This document shows positions 14,542 through 21,212 of a DNA stretch of 23,098 bases, in pieces. The first letter of the stretch is position 1. Each line of letters begins with the position of its first letter. The DNA is taken from positions 1 through 23,098 of the forward strand of contig DASQXE010000081.1 of the NCBI GenBank assembly GCA_035639875.1, given 5' to 3'. This DNA is from JAIBJP01 sp035639875 (GTDB lineage: Bacteria > Actinomycetota > Thermoleophilia > Gaiellales > Gaiellaceae). The position numbers and the translations under genes were made by a program. Below the pieces are notes generated by a model. That model was not told the DNA's origin and ran no database searches. It saw nothing but the letters and a program-made list of their open reading frames with translations.

Positions 14542-15254
14542 AACGGCTGTCCGTCTACCTCATGGCGGGGCCCGAGACGCCGGAGCTGGCCGAGGCGGCC
14601 GCCGCCGGGGGCGCCGACCTGCTCGAGATCGGCTTCCCCTTCTCCGACCCGCTTGCCGACGGACCGGTGATCCGCCTCGCCGGCGAGCGCGCCCTCGCGC
14701 AGGGGATGCGCACGCGCGCGTGCCTCAAGGCGCTGGCCGACGTCCGGACCCGAGTCGAGATTCCGCTCATCCCGATGACGTACGCCTCGATCCTGGAGGC
14801 ATACGGATACAAGCGCTTCCAGGCGGATGCAGAGGCGGCCGGGGCGACAAGCCTCATCGTCGCCGACCTGCCGGTGGAGGCCGCGCCGGAGATCCGCCGC
14901 GTGCAGCTCGTCGCTCCGACCACACCGTCCGAGCGCATCAGGCTCGCCGCCCAGCGGACCGACGGTTGGCTCTACCTCGTCTCGCTGACGGGAACGACGG
15001 GCGCGCGGGCTGCCGTTTCCGAGCAGCTCGCCGGCCTCGTGGAGCGGGCCCGCGCCGTTACAGACGTCCCCCTGCTCGCGGGCTTCGGGATCTCGACTCC
15101 CGAGCAGGCCGCTGAAGCGGCGGCGCTCGCGGACGGGATCGTCGTCGGCAGCCGAGCCGTCGAGGTCGCGCACGAGAGCGGAGCCGATGCGTTGCGCGAC
15201 TACATCGCGTCGCTCCGGCAAGCGGTGGATGCCGCACAGCCTGCAGTGGCGTAG
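14538..15254 (+). CDS. trpA: Tryptophan synthase alpha chain
   Basis: A 238-residue TIM-barrel subunit that cleaves indole-3-glycerol phosphate and channels indole to TrpB. Catalytic residues are present: E30 in LLEIGFPFSDPLADGP and D41 in the same motif. VADLPVEAAPEI is the mobile loop 2 region, VSLTGTTGAR is loop 6, and LAGFGISTPEQA and GIVVGSRAVE are the phosphate-binding end of the barrel. It is about 30 residues shorter than most TrpA proteins. The N-terminus starts immediately at strand 1 (MKRLSVYLMAGPE) without the usual helix, and the segment after loop 2 is shortened (RRVQLVAPTTPSERI). It overlaps trpB by four bases. The stop (TAG, 15252-15254) is nine bases before the nitrilase-family gene. 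Confidence 0.96.
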   Translation: MKRLSVYLMAGPETPELAEAAAAGGADLLEIGFPFSDPLADGPVIRLAGERALAQGMRTRACLKALADVRTRVEIPLIPMTYASILEAYGYKRFQADAEAAGATSLIVADLPVEAAPEIRRVQLVAPTTPSERIRLAAQRTDGWLYLVSLTGTTGARAAVSEQLAGLVERARAVTDVPLLAGFGISTPEQAAEAAALADGIVVGSRAVEVAHESGADALRDYIASLRQAVDAAQPAVA

Positions 15255-15263
15255 CCTTCCCAC

Positions 15264-16037
15264 ATGCTCGCCCTTCTGGCCCAGCTCGCCTCCGCGGAAC
15301 GGAACCCCCGCGCAAATGCCGAGCGGGCCGCCGAGGCCATCGCCGGGCATCCACAGGCCGACCTCGCCGTCTTTCCCGAGCTCTACCTGAGCGGTTACAC
15401 GATGAACGGGCTCGACGAGCTTGCGCGTTCGGCCGATGCTCCCGAGCTCCGCTTGATCGCCGAGGCCGCGGCCAGGGCCTCCACGGCGGTCGTGGTCGGT
15501 TTCCCGGAGCGCCGCGAAGGCGGCCGTCCCGCCAACGCTGCTGCCTGCATCGACCGGGACGGCAGCCTGGCGGCCGTGTATCGCAAGACTCAGCTCTTCG
15601 GCGCCGAGGAGGACGCGTTCGAGCCCGGCGAGGAGCTCATGATCGTCGAGCTCGCGGGGACGCGGGTCGGCCCGCTCGTCTGCTTCGACGTCGAGTTTCC
15701 CGAAACGGCCAGACAACTCGGGCTGGCCGGCGCCGAGCTCGTTGCGGTCGCGTCGGCGAACATGGACCCGTTCTACGTCGACCATGAGGTCGCGACACGC
15801 GCCCGCGCGGTCGAGAACCGTCTCCCCCTGGTCTACGCGAACGCGGTCGGGGACCTGGACGGGCTCACGTTCGTCGGGGGCAGCCGCTCGGTGGCGCCGA
15901 GCGGCGAGATCCTGGCCGAAGCCGCGGAGGGAACGGAGCGCTTGCTGCTGGCGCCGGTTGCGGAGCCGGGCGACGTCGACGAGCGCGTGGATTACCTCCG
16001 CCATCTGCCAGGAGAGTTAAGGGTCACGAATCCGTGA
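15264..16037 (+). CDS. Nitrilase-superfamily carbon-nitrogen hydrolase
   Basis: A 257-residue amidase-type hydrolase. The Glu-Lys-Cys triad is complete: E39 in AVFPELYLSGY, K108 in VYRKTQLFG and C140 in GPLVCFDVEFPE. Further family features are the GFPERREGG loop and the RARAVENRLPLVYAN segment near the end. Members of this size include amidases, omega-amidase/Nit2 and beta-ureidopropionase-like enzymes; the sequence as read does not decide the substrate. Its ATG is nine bases after the trpA stop, so it is probably cotranscribed with the trp operon, although no strong ribosome binding site is visible. A link to tryptophan or indole-acetamide chemistry is possible but unsupported by anything other than position. 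Confidence 0.9.
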   Translation: MLALLAQLASAERNPRANAERAAEAIAGHPQADLAVFPELYLSGYTMNGLDELARSADAPELRLIAEAAARASTAVVVGFPERREGGRPANAAACIDRDGSLAAVYRKTQLFGAEEDAFEPGEELMIVELAGTRVGPLVCFDVEFPETARQLGLAGAELVAVASANMDPFYVDHEVATRARAVENRLPLVYANAVGDLDGLTFVGGSRSVAPSGEILAEAAEGTERLLLAPVAEPGDVDERVDYLRHLPGELRVTNP

Positions 16038-16067
16038 GCGCGACGGCGCGCGGGACGGCGGGTTGAG

Positions 16068-17150
16068 ATGGGCCGAGCGCGCGCACGCGATCTCGGGATC
16101 GCCATCGGCACCCTTCCGGCCGGCGAGCGGAACGCGATCACGGATGTGCCGGGGGTGCGCGTCGGCCATACGACCCTGATCGAAGGCGACGCCGTTCGCA
16201 CGGGCGTGACGGTGGTCTTCCCCCACGAAGGGAGTCCCTGGTACGAGCCCGTCTTCTCCGGGGCCCACCGGCTGAACGGGAACGGCGAGCTCACGGGGTT
16301 GGAGTGGGTTCGGGAATCGGGAACTCTCTGCTCGCCGGTCGGCCTCACGAACACGCACTCGGTCGGCGTCGTCAGAGACGCGCTCATCTCCGCCGAAGTG
16401 GCTGCGCGCGGAGACGAGCGCGAATTCTGGAGCCTGCCGGTCGTGGGCGAGACCTGGGACGGGCTCCTCAACGACATCAACGGCATGCACGTGCGCCCGG
16501 AGCACGTCTTCGCAGCGCTCGAAGCGGCCTCCGACGGGCCGGTCGCAGAGGGAAACGTGGGCAGCGGGACGGGCATGATCTGCCATGGGTTCAAGGGAGG
16601 AATCGGGACGGCTTCCCGGATCGTCGCTCAGGCGGGCGACGCCGTCGTGGGCGTCCTCGTCCAGGCGAACCACGGCCGTCGCGAGCGCCTTCGCGTCAAC
16701 GGGGTGGCGGTCGGCGAGGCGATCCCGGTCTCGGAGATCCCGGATCCGTATGGGCGCGTGCCGCCTGGCGGCGGCTCGATCATCGTCCTCGTCGCGACCA
16801 ACGCGCCCCTGCTCCCGGTCCAGTGCGAGCGGCTTGCGCAGCGCGCCGGCCTTGGAATTGCGCGGGTCGGCGGCGTCGGGGAGAACTCGAGCGGGGACCT
16901 CTTCCTCGCCTTCTCGACGGGGAACCGAGGATTGCCGGCCGCCGACTACGGGACCGAGGCCCCGCTGACGGTCAGCGTCGAGATGCTTGCCAACAACTAC
17001 ATCACCGCGCTCTTCGACGCCGTTGTCGAAGCGACCGAGGAAGCGATCGTCAACGCCCTGTGCGCGGCCGAGACGATGACCGGAGCGAACTCTTCGACGG
17101 CCTACGAGCTTCCCCTCGACCGCCTGAAGGAGCTCGCCACTTCAGCGTGA
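16068..17150 (+). CDS. P1 family peptidase (DmpA/L-aminopeptidase-D-esterase type)
   Basis: A 360-residue member of the Ntn-hydrolase-like P1 family, which includes DmpA and beta-aminopeptidases. The family's N-terminal segment NAITDVPGVRVGHTTL is at 22-37 and GNVGSGTGMICHGFKGG at 162-178. The autoprocessing region RVGGVGENSSGDLFLAFSTGN starts at 266. In DmpA the proenzyme is cut before a Ser that becomes the N-terminal nucleophile; the aligned Ser here is S275, preceded by Ser rather than the Gly of DmpA. The protein would therefore mature into chains of about 274 and 86 residues. Expected substrates are short peptides or amino-acid amides with small N-terminal residues. It lies 30 bases after the nitrilase-family gene. 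It is convergent with the RTX-type gene. Confidence 0.9.
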   Translation: MGRARARDLGIAIGTLPAGERNAITDVPGVRVGHTTLIEGDAVRTGVTVVFPHEGSPWYEPVFSGAHRLNGNGELTGLEWVRESGTLCSPVGLTNTHSVGVVRDALISAEVAARGDEREFWSLPVVGETWDGLLNDINGMHVRPEHVFAALEAASDGPVAEGNVGSGTGMICHGFKGGIGTASRIVAQAGDAVVGVLVQANHGRRERLRVNGVAVGEAIPVSEIPDPYGRVPPGGGSIIVLVATNAPLLPVQCERLAQRAGLGIARVGGVGENSSGDLFLAFSTGNRGLPAADYGTEAPLTVSVEMLANNYITALFDAVVEATEEAIVNALCAAETMTGANSSTAYELPLDRLKELATSA

Positions 17151-17159
17151 GAAGTGCGG

Positions 17160-17205
17160 GCCCGCTCCGAAGGAACGGGCGCGCGCTGGGAGACCCCGAA
17201 GTCTC
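17160..17205. terminator. Possible bidirectional terminator hairpins between convergent genes
   Basis: In the 66-base gap between the converging P1 peptidase and RTX genes there are two inverted repeats. GCCCG (17160-17164) with CGGGC (17176-17180) has an inner TCC/GGA stem around GAA. GAGAC (17190-17194) pairs with GTCTC (17201-17205) around CCCGAA. Neither is followed by a T-run. They fit the hairpin-only terminators often proposed in high-GC Gram-positives, but this is inference. Confidence 0.4.
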
Positions 17206-17216
17206 GGAAGGTCGCC

Positions 17217-18101
17217 CTAAGAAATCGTCCGCACGGTCTCGCAGTTCACGGCCGTGTCGCCCGGCCGAATGACGGCGTGGTCGTCACCCGCCCCGCAGTC
17301 GAGCGTGTCCGGCATGCCGTCGTCGACTGCCGCAAAGAGGTGGTCGTTGCCGTCGCCGCCGAAGAGCGTGTCGGCGCCCCCGCCGCCCCACAGCCAGTCG
17401 GCGCCGGCGCCGCCGTCGAGGGTGTCGTCGCCGGGGCCTCCGAAGAGGTAGTCCGCGCCGTTTTCGCCGTTGAGCGTGTCGTCGCCCCGCTGGCCAAAGA
17501 CGAAATCGCTGCCGGCCCCCGCGTTCACCGTGTCGTTGCCGGCCCGGGCGAAGATGAAGTCGCGACCGTCCGTTCCCGTGAGCGTCTCGTCATTGGGCGT
17601 TCCGTAGATGTAGGTGATCCCACCGGGTCGATTGCCGACCAGGCTCACGACGCGCTCGCAGTTGGTCGCGACGTCGCCGGTGCTGATGTACGCCTTGTCC
17701 CAGCCGGGACCGCAATCGACCACGTCGACCGCGGAGTCGTCGGCGGCGGCCGCGACGATGTCGTTTCCCGCGCCGGCGTCGACCACGTCGCTGCCCCGTC
17801 CCGCATAAATGAGATCGGCGCCGTCGTCCCCTTCGAGCGAGTCGCTGCCGCGCCCGCCCCAGATGAAGTCGTGGCCCGCGTCGCCCGAGACGCTGTCGTT
17901 GCCGCGCTGCCCGAAGAGGAAGTCGCTTCCGCCCCTGCCCGAAATCGTGTCGTTTCCGGCGCGACCGTAGATGAAGTCGCGGGTCTCGGTGCCGACCAGC
18001 GTGTCGTCCCCCGACGTCCCCACCCTGTACGCCGCCGACGCCGCCGGCACGGCAACGAGCACCGCCCCGAACGCAAGAAGTGTGAGAACGATCCTCCTCA
18101 T
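17217..18101 (-). CDS. Secreted RTX-type calcium-binding repeat protein
   Basis: A 294-residue exported protein. The N-terminus MRRIVLTLLAFGAVLVAVPAASA is a clear signal peptide with likely cleavage after residue 23. The remainder is built of hemolysin-type nonapeptides of the GGxGxDxL pattern (for example GRAGNDTIS, GGAGADWLW, GGGGADTLF), which fold as a calcium-loaded beta-roll outside the cell. The repeats form two similar blocks, each closing with the same non-repeat motif: VDCGPGWDKAYISTGDVATNCERV and, at the C-terminus, LDCGAGDDHAVIRPGDTAVNCETV. No enzymatic domain is present, so the role (surface layer, matrix or adhesion) is unknown. I start it at ATG 18099-18101 because GGGAG lies six bases upstream and the signal peptide begins there. 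A longer frame adds 15 residues of no recognisable value. Confidence 0.85.
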   Translation of the reverse strand: MRRIVLTLLAFGAVLVAVPAASAAYRVGTSGDDTLVGTETRDFIYGRAGNDTISGRGGSDFLFGQRGNDSVSGDAGHDFIWGGRGSDSLEGDDGADLIYAGRGSDVVDAGAGNDIVAAAADDSAVDVVDCGPGWDKAYISTGDVATNCERVVSLVGNRPGGITYIYGTPNDETLTGTDGRDFIFARAGNDTVNAGAGSDFVFGQRGDDTLNGENGADYLFGGPGDDTLDGGAGADWLWGGGGADTLFGGDGNDHLFAAVDDGMPDTLDCGAGDDHAVIRPGDTAVNCETVRTIS

Positions 18102-18275
18102 GCCCGCTCCCTTCAGGGGGTGTGGAAAACTAGGAGCGCAAGCCAATCACCGCTCCATGTACACGCTGTGCGGACTTTGTAAGAGTCTGGTTAAAGCTCG
18201 CCGGCGGGCTGCGCGGAGTTGCGCGGGGGTTGCCGGACGGCTTGGGGCGCGCATCCCCGCTGCGCGCCTAACGCT

Positions 18276-18287
18276 TACGCTACGCGC
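18276..18287 (+). promoter_or_regulatory. Possible -10 element for a leaderless transcript
   Basis: TACGCT (18276-18281) lies six bases before the GTG of the 47-residue gene, so transcription would begin at about the start codon. The same hexamer stands seven bases before the trp leader ATG. A -35 hexamer at a normal distance is not obvious, and no ribosome binding site precedes the GTG. Confidence 0.4.
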
Positions 18288-18431
18288 GTGCACACAATCG
18301 AGCTGACCGAGGAGGAGCTTCGGCTCGTGCGGGCGGCGCTGCATTCCTACCTCGAGGATTTCGGCCACGAGGAGGCGGACGTCCTGCGCGCGATCAAGCT
18401 GGTGCTCGCGAAGCTACCGTCCGCCGACTAG
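18288..18431 (+). CDS. Small protein coupled to an acyl-CoA carboxyltransferase gene
   Basis: A 47-residue protein starting at GTG 18288 (VHTIELTEEELRLVRAAL). It is predicted to be a helical hairpin: an amphipathic helix rich in Glu and Leu (about residues 7-23), the turn DFGHEE, and a second helix DVLRAIKLVLAKL (31-43). It has no Cys, signal peptide or membrane span. Its TAG shares one base with the GTG of the carboxyltransferase gene (TAGTG), implying translational coupling. Actinobacterial acyl-CoA carboxylases often have a small epsilon subunit encoded beside the beta subunit, so an accessory-subunit role is conceivable, but I see no specific similarity that proves it. The reading frame extends 23 codons further upstream with unconvincing sequence. 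Confidence 0.65.
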   Translation: MHTIELTEEELRLVRAALHSYLEDFGHEEADVLRAIKLVLAKLPSAD

Positions 18432-19990
18432 TGGCGATCCTCGAGACGAGGATCGAGCGCGGCGGCGATTTCGAGGCGAATCGCGCGCGGATGGAAGAGC
18501 TCGTCGCCGAGCTCCGCGAGCGCACGGCCACCGTCGCCGAGGGAGGCGGGCCGGAAGCCGTCGAGCGCCACCGCTCGCGGGGCAAGCTCCTCGCGCGCGA
18601 GCGGATCGACGCGCTCCTCGATCCGGGCTCGGCGTTCCTCGAGCTGAACTCCCTCGCTGCCTGGGACGTCTACGACGGCGATGCCCCGGCGGCCGGAATC
18701 GTCACAGGCATCGGCGCCGTCGACGGGCGCGAATGCGTGATCGTCGCGAACGACGCGACCGTGAAGGGCGGCACCTACTACCCGCTCACGGTGAAGAAGC
18801 ACCTGCGCGCGCAGGAGGTGGCCGCGCAGAACCGCCTGCCCTGCATCTACCTGGTCGACTCGGGCGGCGCGTTCCTCCCCCTCCAGGCCGAGGTCTTTCC
18901 CGACCGAGACCATTTCGGCCGCATCTTCTTCAACCAGGCGGTCATGTCGGCGCAGGGCATTCCGCAGATCGCCGTCGTCATGGGCTCCTGCACGGCCGGG
19001 GGCGCGTACGTTCCGGCGATGAGCGACGAGACCGTGATCGTGAAGGGAACGGGCACGATCTTCCTCGGCGGGCCTCCGCTCGTGAAGGCGGCCACTGGCG
19101 AGGAGGTGAGCGCCGAGGAGCTCGGCGGCGCAGACGTGCACGCGCGGGTCTCGGGGGTAGCCGATCACTACGCGGTCTCGGACGAGCACGCGCTCGCCAT
19201 CGCGCGCGAGATCGTGGCGAACCTGAACCTGGCCCGGCCGGATCCTCCCTGGGAGACCGAGGAGCCCGAAGAGCCGCTCCTCGACCCGGCCGACCTCTAT
19301 GGGGTCGTCCCCGAGGACTACGCCAGGGGGTACGACGTGCGTGAGGTGATCGCCCGGCTCGTCGATGGGAGCAGGCTGCACGAGTTCAAGGCGCTCTACG
19401 GCGAGACCCTCGTCTGCGGCTTCGCTCGCATCGCGGGGTTCCCCGTCGGCATCCTGGCGAACAACGGCGTCCTCTTCTCCGAGAGCGCGCTCAAGGGCGC
19501 CCACTTCATCCAGCTCGCGTGCAAGCGGCGGGTGCCGCTCGTCTTCCTCCAGAACATCACCGGGTTCATGGTGGGAAAGGAGTACGAGGCGGGTGGGATC
19601 GCCAAGGACGGCGCCAAGCTCGTGACTGCCGTCGCCTGCGCTCAGGTGCCGAAGTTCACGGTCATCATCGGTGGCTCCTTCGGGGCGGGGAACTACGGCA
19701 TGTGCGGGCGGGCGTATTCGCCGCGGCAGCTGTGGATGTGGCCGAACGCCCGGATCAGCGTGATGGGCGGCGAGCAGGCGGCCACCGTGCTTACGACCGT
19801 CGGTCGCGCGGATCCGGACGAGATCCGCGCCAAGTACGAGCACGAAGGCAATCCGTACTACTCGACCGCGCGTCTTTGGGACGACGGGATCATCGATCCC
19901 CTCGACACCCGTCGCGTGCTCGCGCTCGGAATCGCCGCGAGCCTCAACGCGCCGATCCCCGAGACGACGTTCGGCGTCTTCCGGATGTAG
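18431..19990 (+). CDS. Acyl-CoA carboxylase carboxyltransferase (beta) subunit, methylcrotonyl-CoA-carboxylase-like
   Basis: A 519-residue carboxyltransferase that moves CO2 from biotin to an acyl-CoA. The N-terminal crotonase-fold half includes RGKLLARERIDALLDPGS (about 56-73), VANDATVKGGTYYPLTVKKH and the oxyanion-hole segment GSCTAGGAYVPAMSDE. The C-terminal half has FLQNITGFMVGKEYEAGGIAKDGAK and GGSFGAGNYGMCGRAYSPR followed by WMWPNARISVMGGEQAA. These resemble MccB (AccD1-type) rather than the propionyl/acetyl AccD5 or AccD6 types. That suggests leucine degradation (3-methylcrotonyl-CoA), or a related branched substrate such as geranyl-CoA. No biotin carboxylase or biotin carrier gene lies in the window. 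Start GTG 18431-18433 overlaps the stop of the 47-residue gene. Its stop touches the convergent sigma-factor stop with no gap. Confidence 0.94.
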   Translation: MAILETRIERGGDFEANRARMEELVAELRERTATVAEGGGPEAVERHRSRGKLLARERIDALLDPGSAFLELNSLAAWDVYDGDAPAAGIVTGIGAVDGRECVIVANDATVKGGTYYPLTVKKHLRAQEVAAQNRLPCIYLVDSGGAFLPLQAEVFPDRDHFGRIFFNQAVMSAQGIPQIAVVMGSCTAGGAYVPAMSDETVIVKGTGTIFLGGPPLVKAATGEEVSAEELGGADVHARVSGVADHYAVSDEHALAIAREIVANLNLARPDPPWETEEPEEPLLDPADLYGVVPEDYARGYDVREVIARLVDGSRLHEFKALYGETLVCGFARIAGFPVGILANNGVLFSESALKGAHFIQLACKRRVPLVFLQNITGFMVGKEYEAGGIAKDGAKLVTAVACAQVPKFTVIIGGSFGAGNYGMCGRAYSPRQLWMWPNARISVMGGEQAATVLTTVGRADPDEIRAKYEHEGNPYYSTARLWDDGIIDPLDTRRVLALGIAASLNAPIPETTFGVFRM

Positions 19991-21049
19991 CTACGGAAGG
20001 TCCGGAGGAGGAAGCGGCGGCGGGAGAGTCGGCGGCGGCGGGAGAGTCGGCGGCGGCGGGAGCTGCGGGGGCGAGATCGGCAGCGGCGGGACGGAGACCG
20101 CACCGGTCACGGCACCGGTCACGGCACCCGTTACTGCGCCCGTCACAGTGCCTGTCGTCTCCTGAACCGTCGAGACGGCGCCTGCGGCGGCGTCCGGTTG
20201 GGTGTTGCTCGACGAAGCTTTCGCAGGATTCGTCGACGACGGCTTGCTGCTCGCGCGCGCGGGCTTCGTCGTTTTCGAGGACTCGGTCTGCGGCACGGCG
20301 TGCCGGGGCTCCCGAGTCGGAGCTTGAACCTCACGCACCATGGCGGGGCGTGCATTCGCTTCCGGTGGGGTCGGCGTTGGCGCCTGGTCGCCGATGGGCG
20401 CAACGATGATGGCCGCGCCTCCGACGAACGCGGCCGCCGCGGTACGGCTGAAGGAGAATCCGATCTCGCCTAGCTTCCCGAAGCCGGGAAGCGGCAGCGC
20501 GAGGAGGCCGCGCAGGCCGCGCTTCTGCGTCGCGGGAACGTGCTCCGCCGCCTCGAGCTCTTCGCTCAGGCGCCCGCGCGCTCGAAAGATCAGCGTCTCC
20601 ACCGCGGCGAGCGAGAGCCCCAGGGCATCGGCGATCTCGGCGTACGAGCGCCCCTGGATCTCCCGCAGGAGAATCGCGTTTCGCTGGGCCTCCGGGAGAC
20701 GGCGGATCGCCGCGGTGATCTCGCCAGCCGTGGGCCCGTCGACGTCCATGAGGGCGGCCGCTATCTCCGGATCGAGGTGAACCTCCTGTGGCCGCATCGC
20801 CGCGTTCCGATAACGGCGCCGGCACACGTTGCGCGCGATCGTCACGAGCCAGGCCCGCGGCTTCTCGGGCCGCTCGCCGCGCCGCATGGCCCGGTAGGCG
20901 TTCATGAACGCCGTTTGCGTGACGTCTTCGGCCTCGTCCGGATCGCGGATGTCGCGGAGTACCGCGCCGTACACATCGCGGCGGTGACGCCGGTAGAGCT
21001 GCTCGAAGGAAGAATCGGCCTTCCGGATCTGCTCCGGGGGGGCGCTCAC
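19991..21049 (-). CDS. ECF-type sigma factor with membrane-spanning and Pro-rich C-terminal extension
   Basis: A 352-residue protein. Residues about 14-85 are sigma region 2: FEQLYRRHRRDVYGAVLRDIRDPDEAEDVTQTAFMNAYRAM, then PRAWLVTIARNVCRRRYR. About 110-165 is region 4: ITAAIRRLPEAQRNAILLREIQG followed by the helix-turn-helix YAEIADALGLSLAAVETLIFRARGRL. The sigma part alone is ECF-sized (about 170 residues). It continues without a break into a hydrophobic segment (203-219, TAAAAFVGGAAIIVAPI), a Ser/Thr/Pro/Lys-rich stretch, four TGAV repeats (303-318) and a polyproline tail (321-352). It would thus be anchored in the membrane with the sigma domains inside. No anti-sigma gene is adjacent. Start GTG 21047-21049 lies five bases after TATAAG (21055-21060), so it may be leaderless. 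Regulation through the tail is inference. Confidence 0.88.
   Translation of the reverse strand: MSAPPEQIRKADSSFEQLYRRHRRDVYGAVLRDIRDPDEAEDVTQTAFMNAYRAMRRGERPEKPRAWLVTIARNVCRRRYRNAAMRPQEVHLDPEIAAALMDVDGPTAGEITAAIRRLPEAQRNAILLREIQGRSYAEIADALGLSLAAVETLIFRARGRLSEELEAAEHVPATQKRGLRGLLALPLPGFGKLGEIGFSFSRTAAAAFVGGAAIIVAPIGDQAPTPTPPEANARPAMVREVQAPTREPRHAVPQTESSKTTKPARASSKPSSTNPAKASSSNTQPDAAAGAVSTVQETTGTVTGAVTGAVTGAVTGAVSVPPLPISPPQLPPPPTLPPPPTLPPPLPPPDLP
20014..20061. repeat. 18-bp tandem repeat encoding the polyproline tail
   Basis: About 2.7 copies of an 18-bp unit (core GGCGGCGGCGGGAGAGTC on the plus strand) lie at 20014-20061. On the minus strand each unit encodes Thr-Leu-Pro-Pro-Pro-Pro at the C-terminus of the sigma factor. 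The unit length is a multiple of three, so copy-number change would alter tail length without shifting frame. Confidence 0.75.
20105..20152. repeat. 12-bp tandem repeat encoding TGAV units
   Basis: Four 12-bp units (GGTCACGGCACC, the same again, then two diverged copies) lie at 20105-20152. On the minus strand they encode the Thr-Gly-Ala-Val repeats just before the polyproline tail of the sigma factor. The identical first two copies suggest recent expansion; the repeat is in frame. Confidence 0.75.
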
Positions 21050-21054
21050 GCCCT

Positions 21055-21060
21055 CTTATA
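21055..21060 (-). promoter_or_regulatory. Possible -10 element of the sigma-factor gene
   Basis: TATAAG on the minus strand matches five of six -10 consensus bases and ends five bases before the GTG start, predicting a transcript that begins at or next to the start codon. The -35 region is weak (TGAGAA at a 17-base spacing). Confidence 0.4.
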
Positions 21061-21145
21061 TGCCCAGGTTTGACTTTTTCTCACGCTGCGCGCGCAAGTT
21101 TTGGCGGAAAAAGCGTTCTCTACGCGCCGCGCAACTTTGCCCTAA

Positions 21146-21174
21146 TGGACTCGGCCCTCGGCGCGGCCTATGAT
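21146..21174 (+). promoter_or_regulatory. Possible promoter of the 110-residue Cys protein gene
   Basis: TGGACT (21146-21151) and TATGAT (21169-21174) are separated by 17 bases and resemble -35 and -10 hexamers (four and five matches). Transcription would start near 21181, giving a leader of about 30 bases before the ATG at 21213. Confidence 0.45.
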
Positions 21175-21212
21175 GGCTCTGCGTCGGAAGGACGCGAGAG
21201 AAACCCCCTGAA

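Noticed and set aside
14301..16004. 567-codon minus-strand open frame opposite trpB, trpA and the nitrilase-family gene
   Set aside because: The product is Arg/Gly/Asp-rich with no motif, and it lies across three genes with intact catalytic residues. Absence of stops is expected at this GC content.
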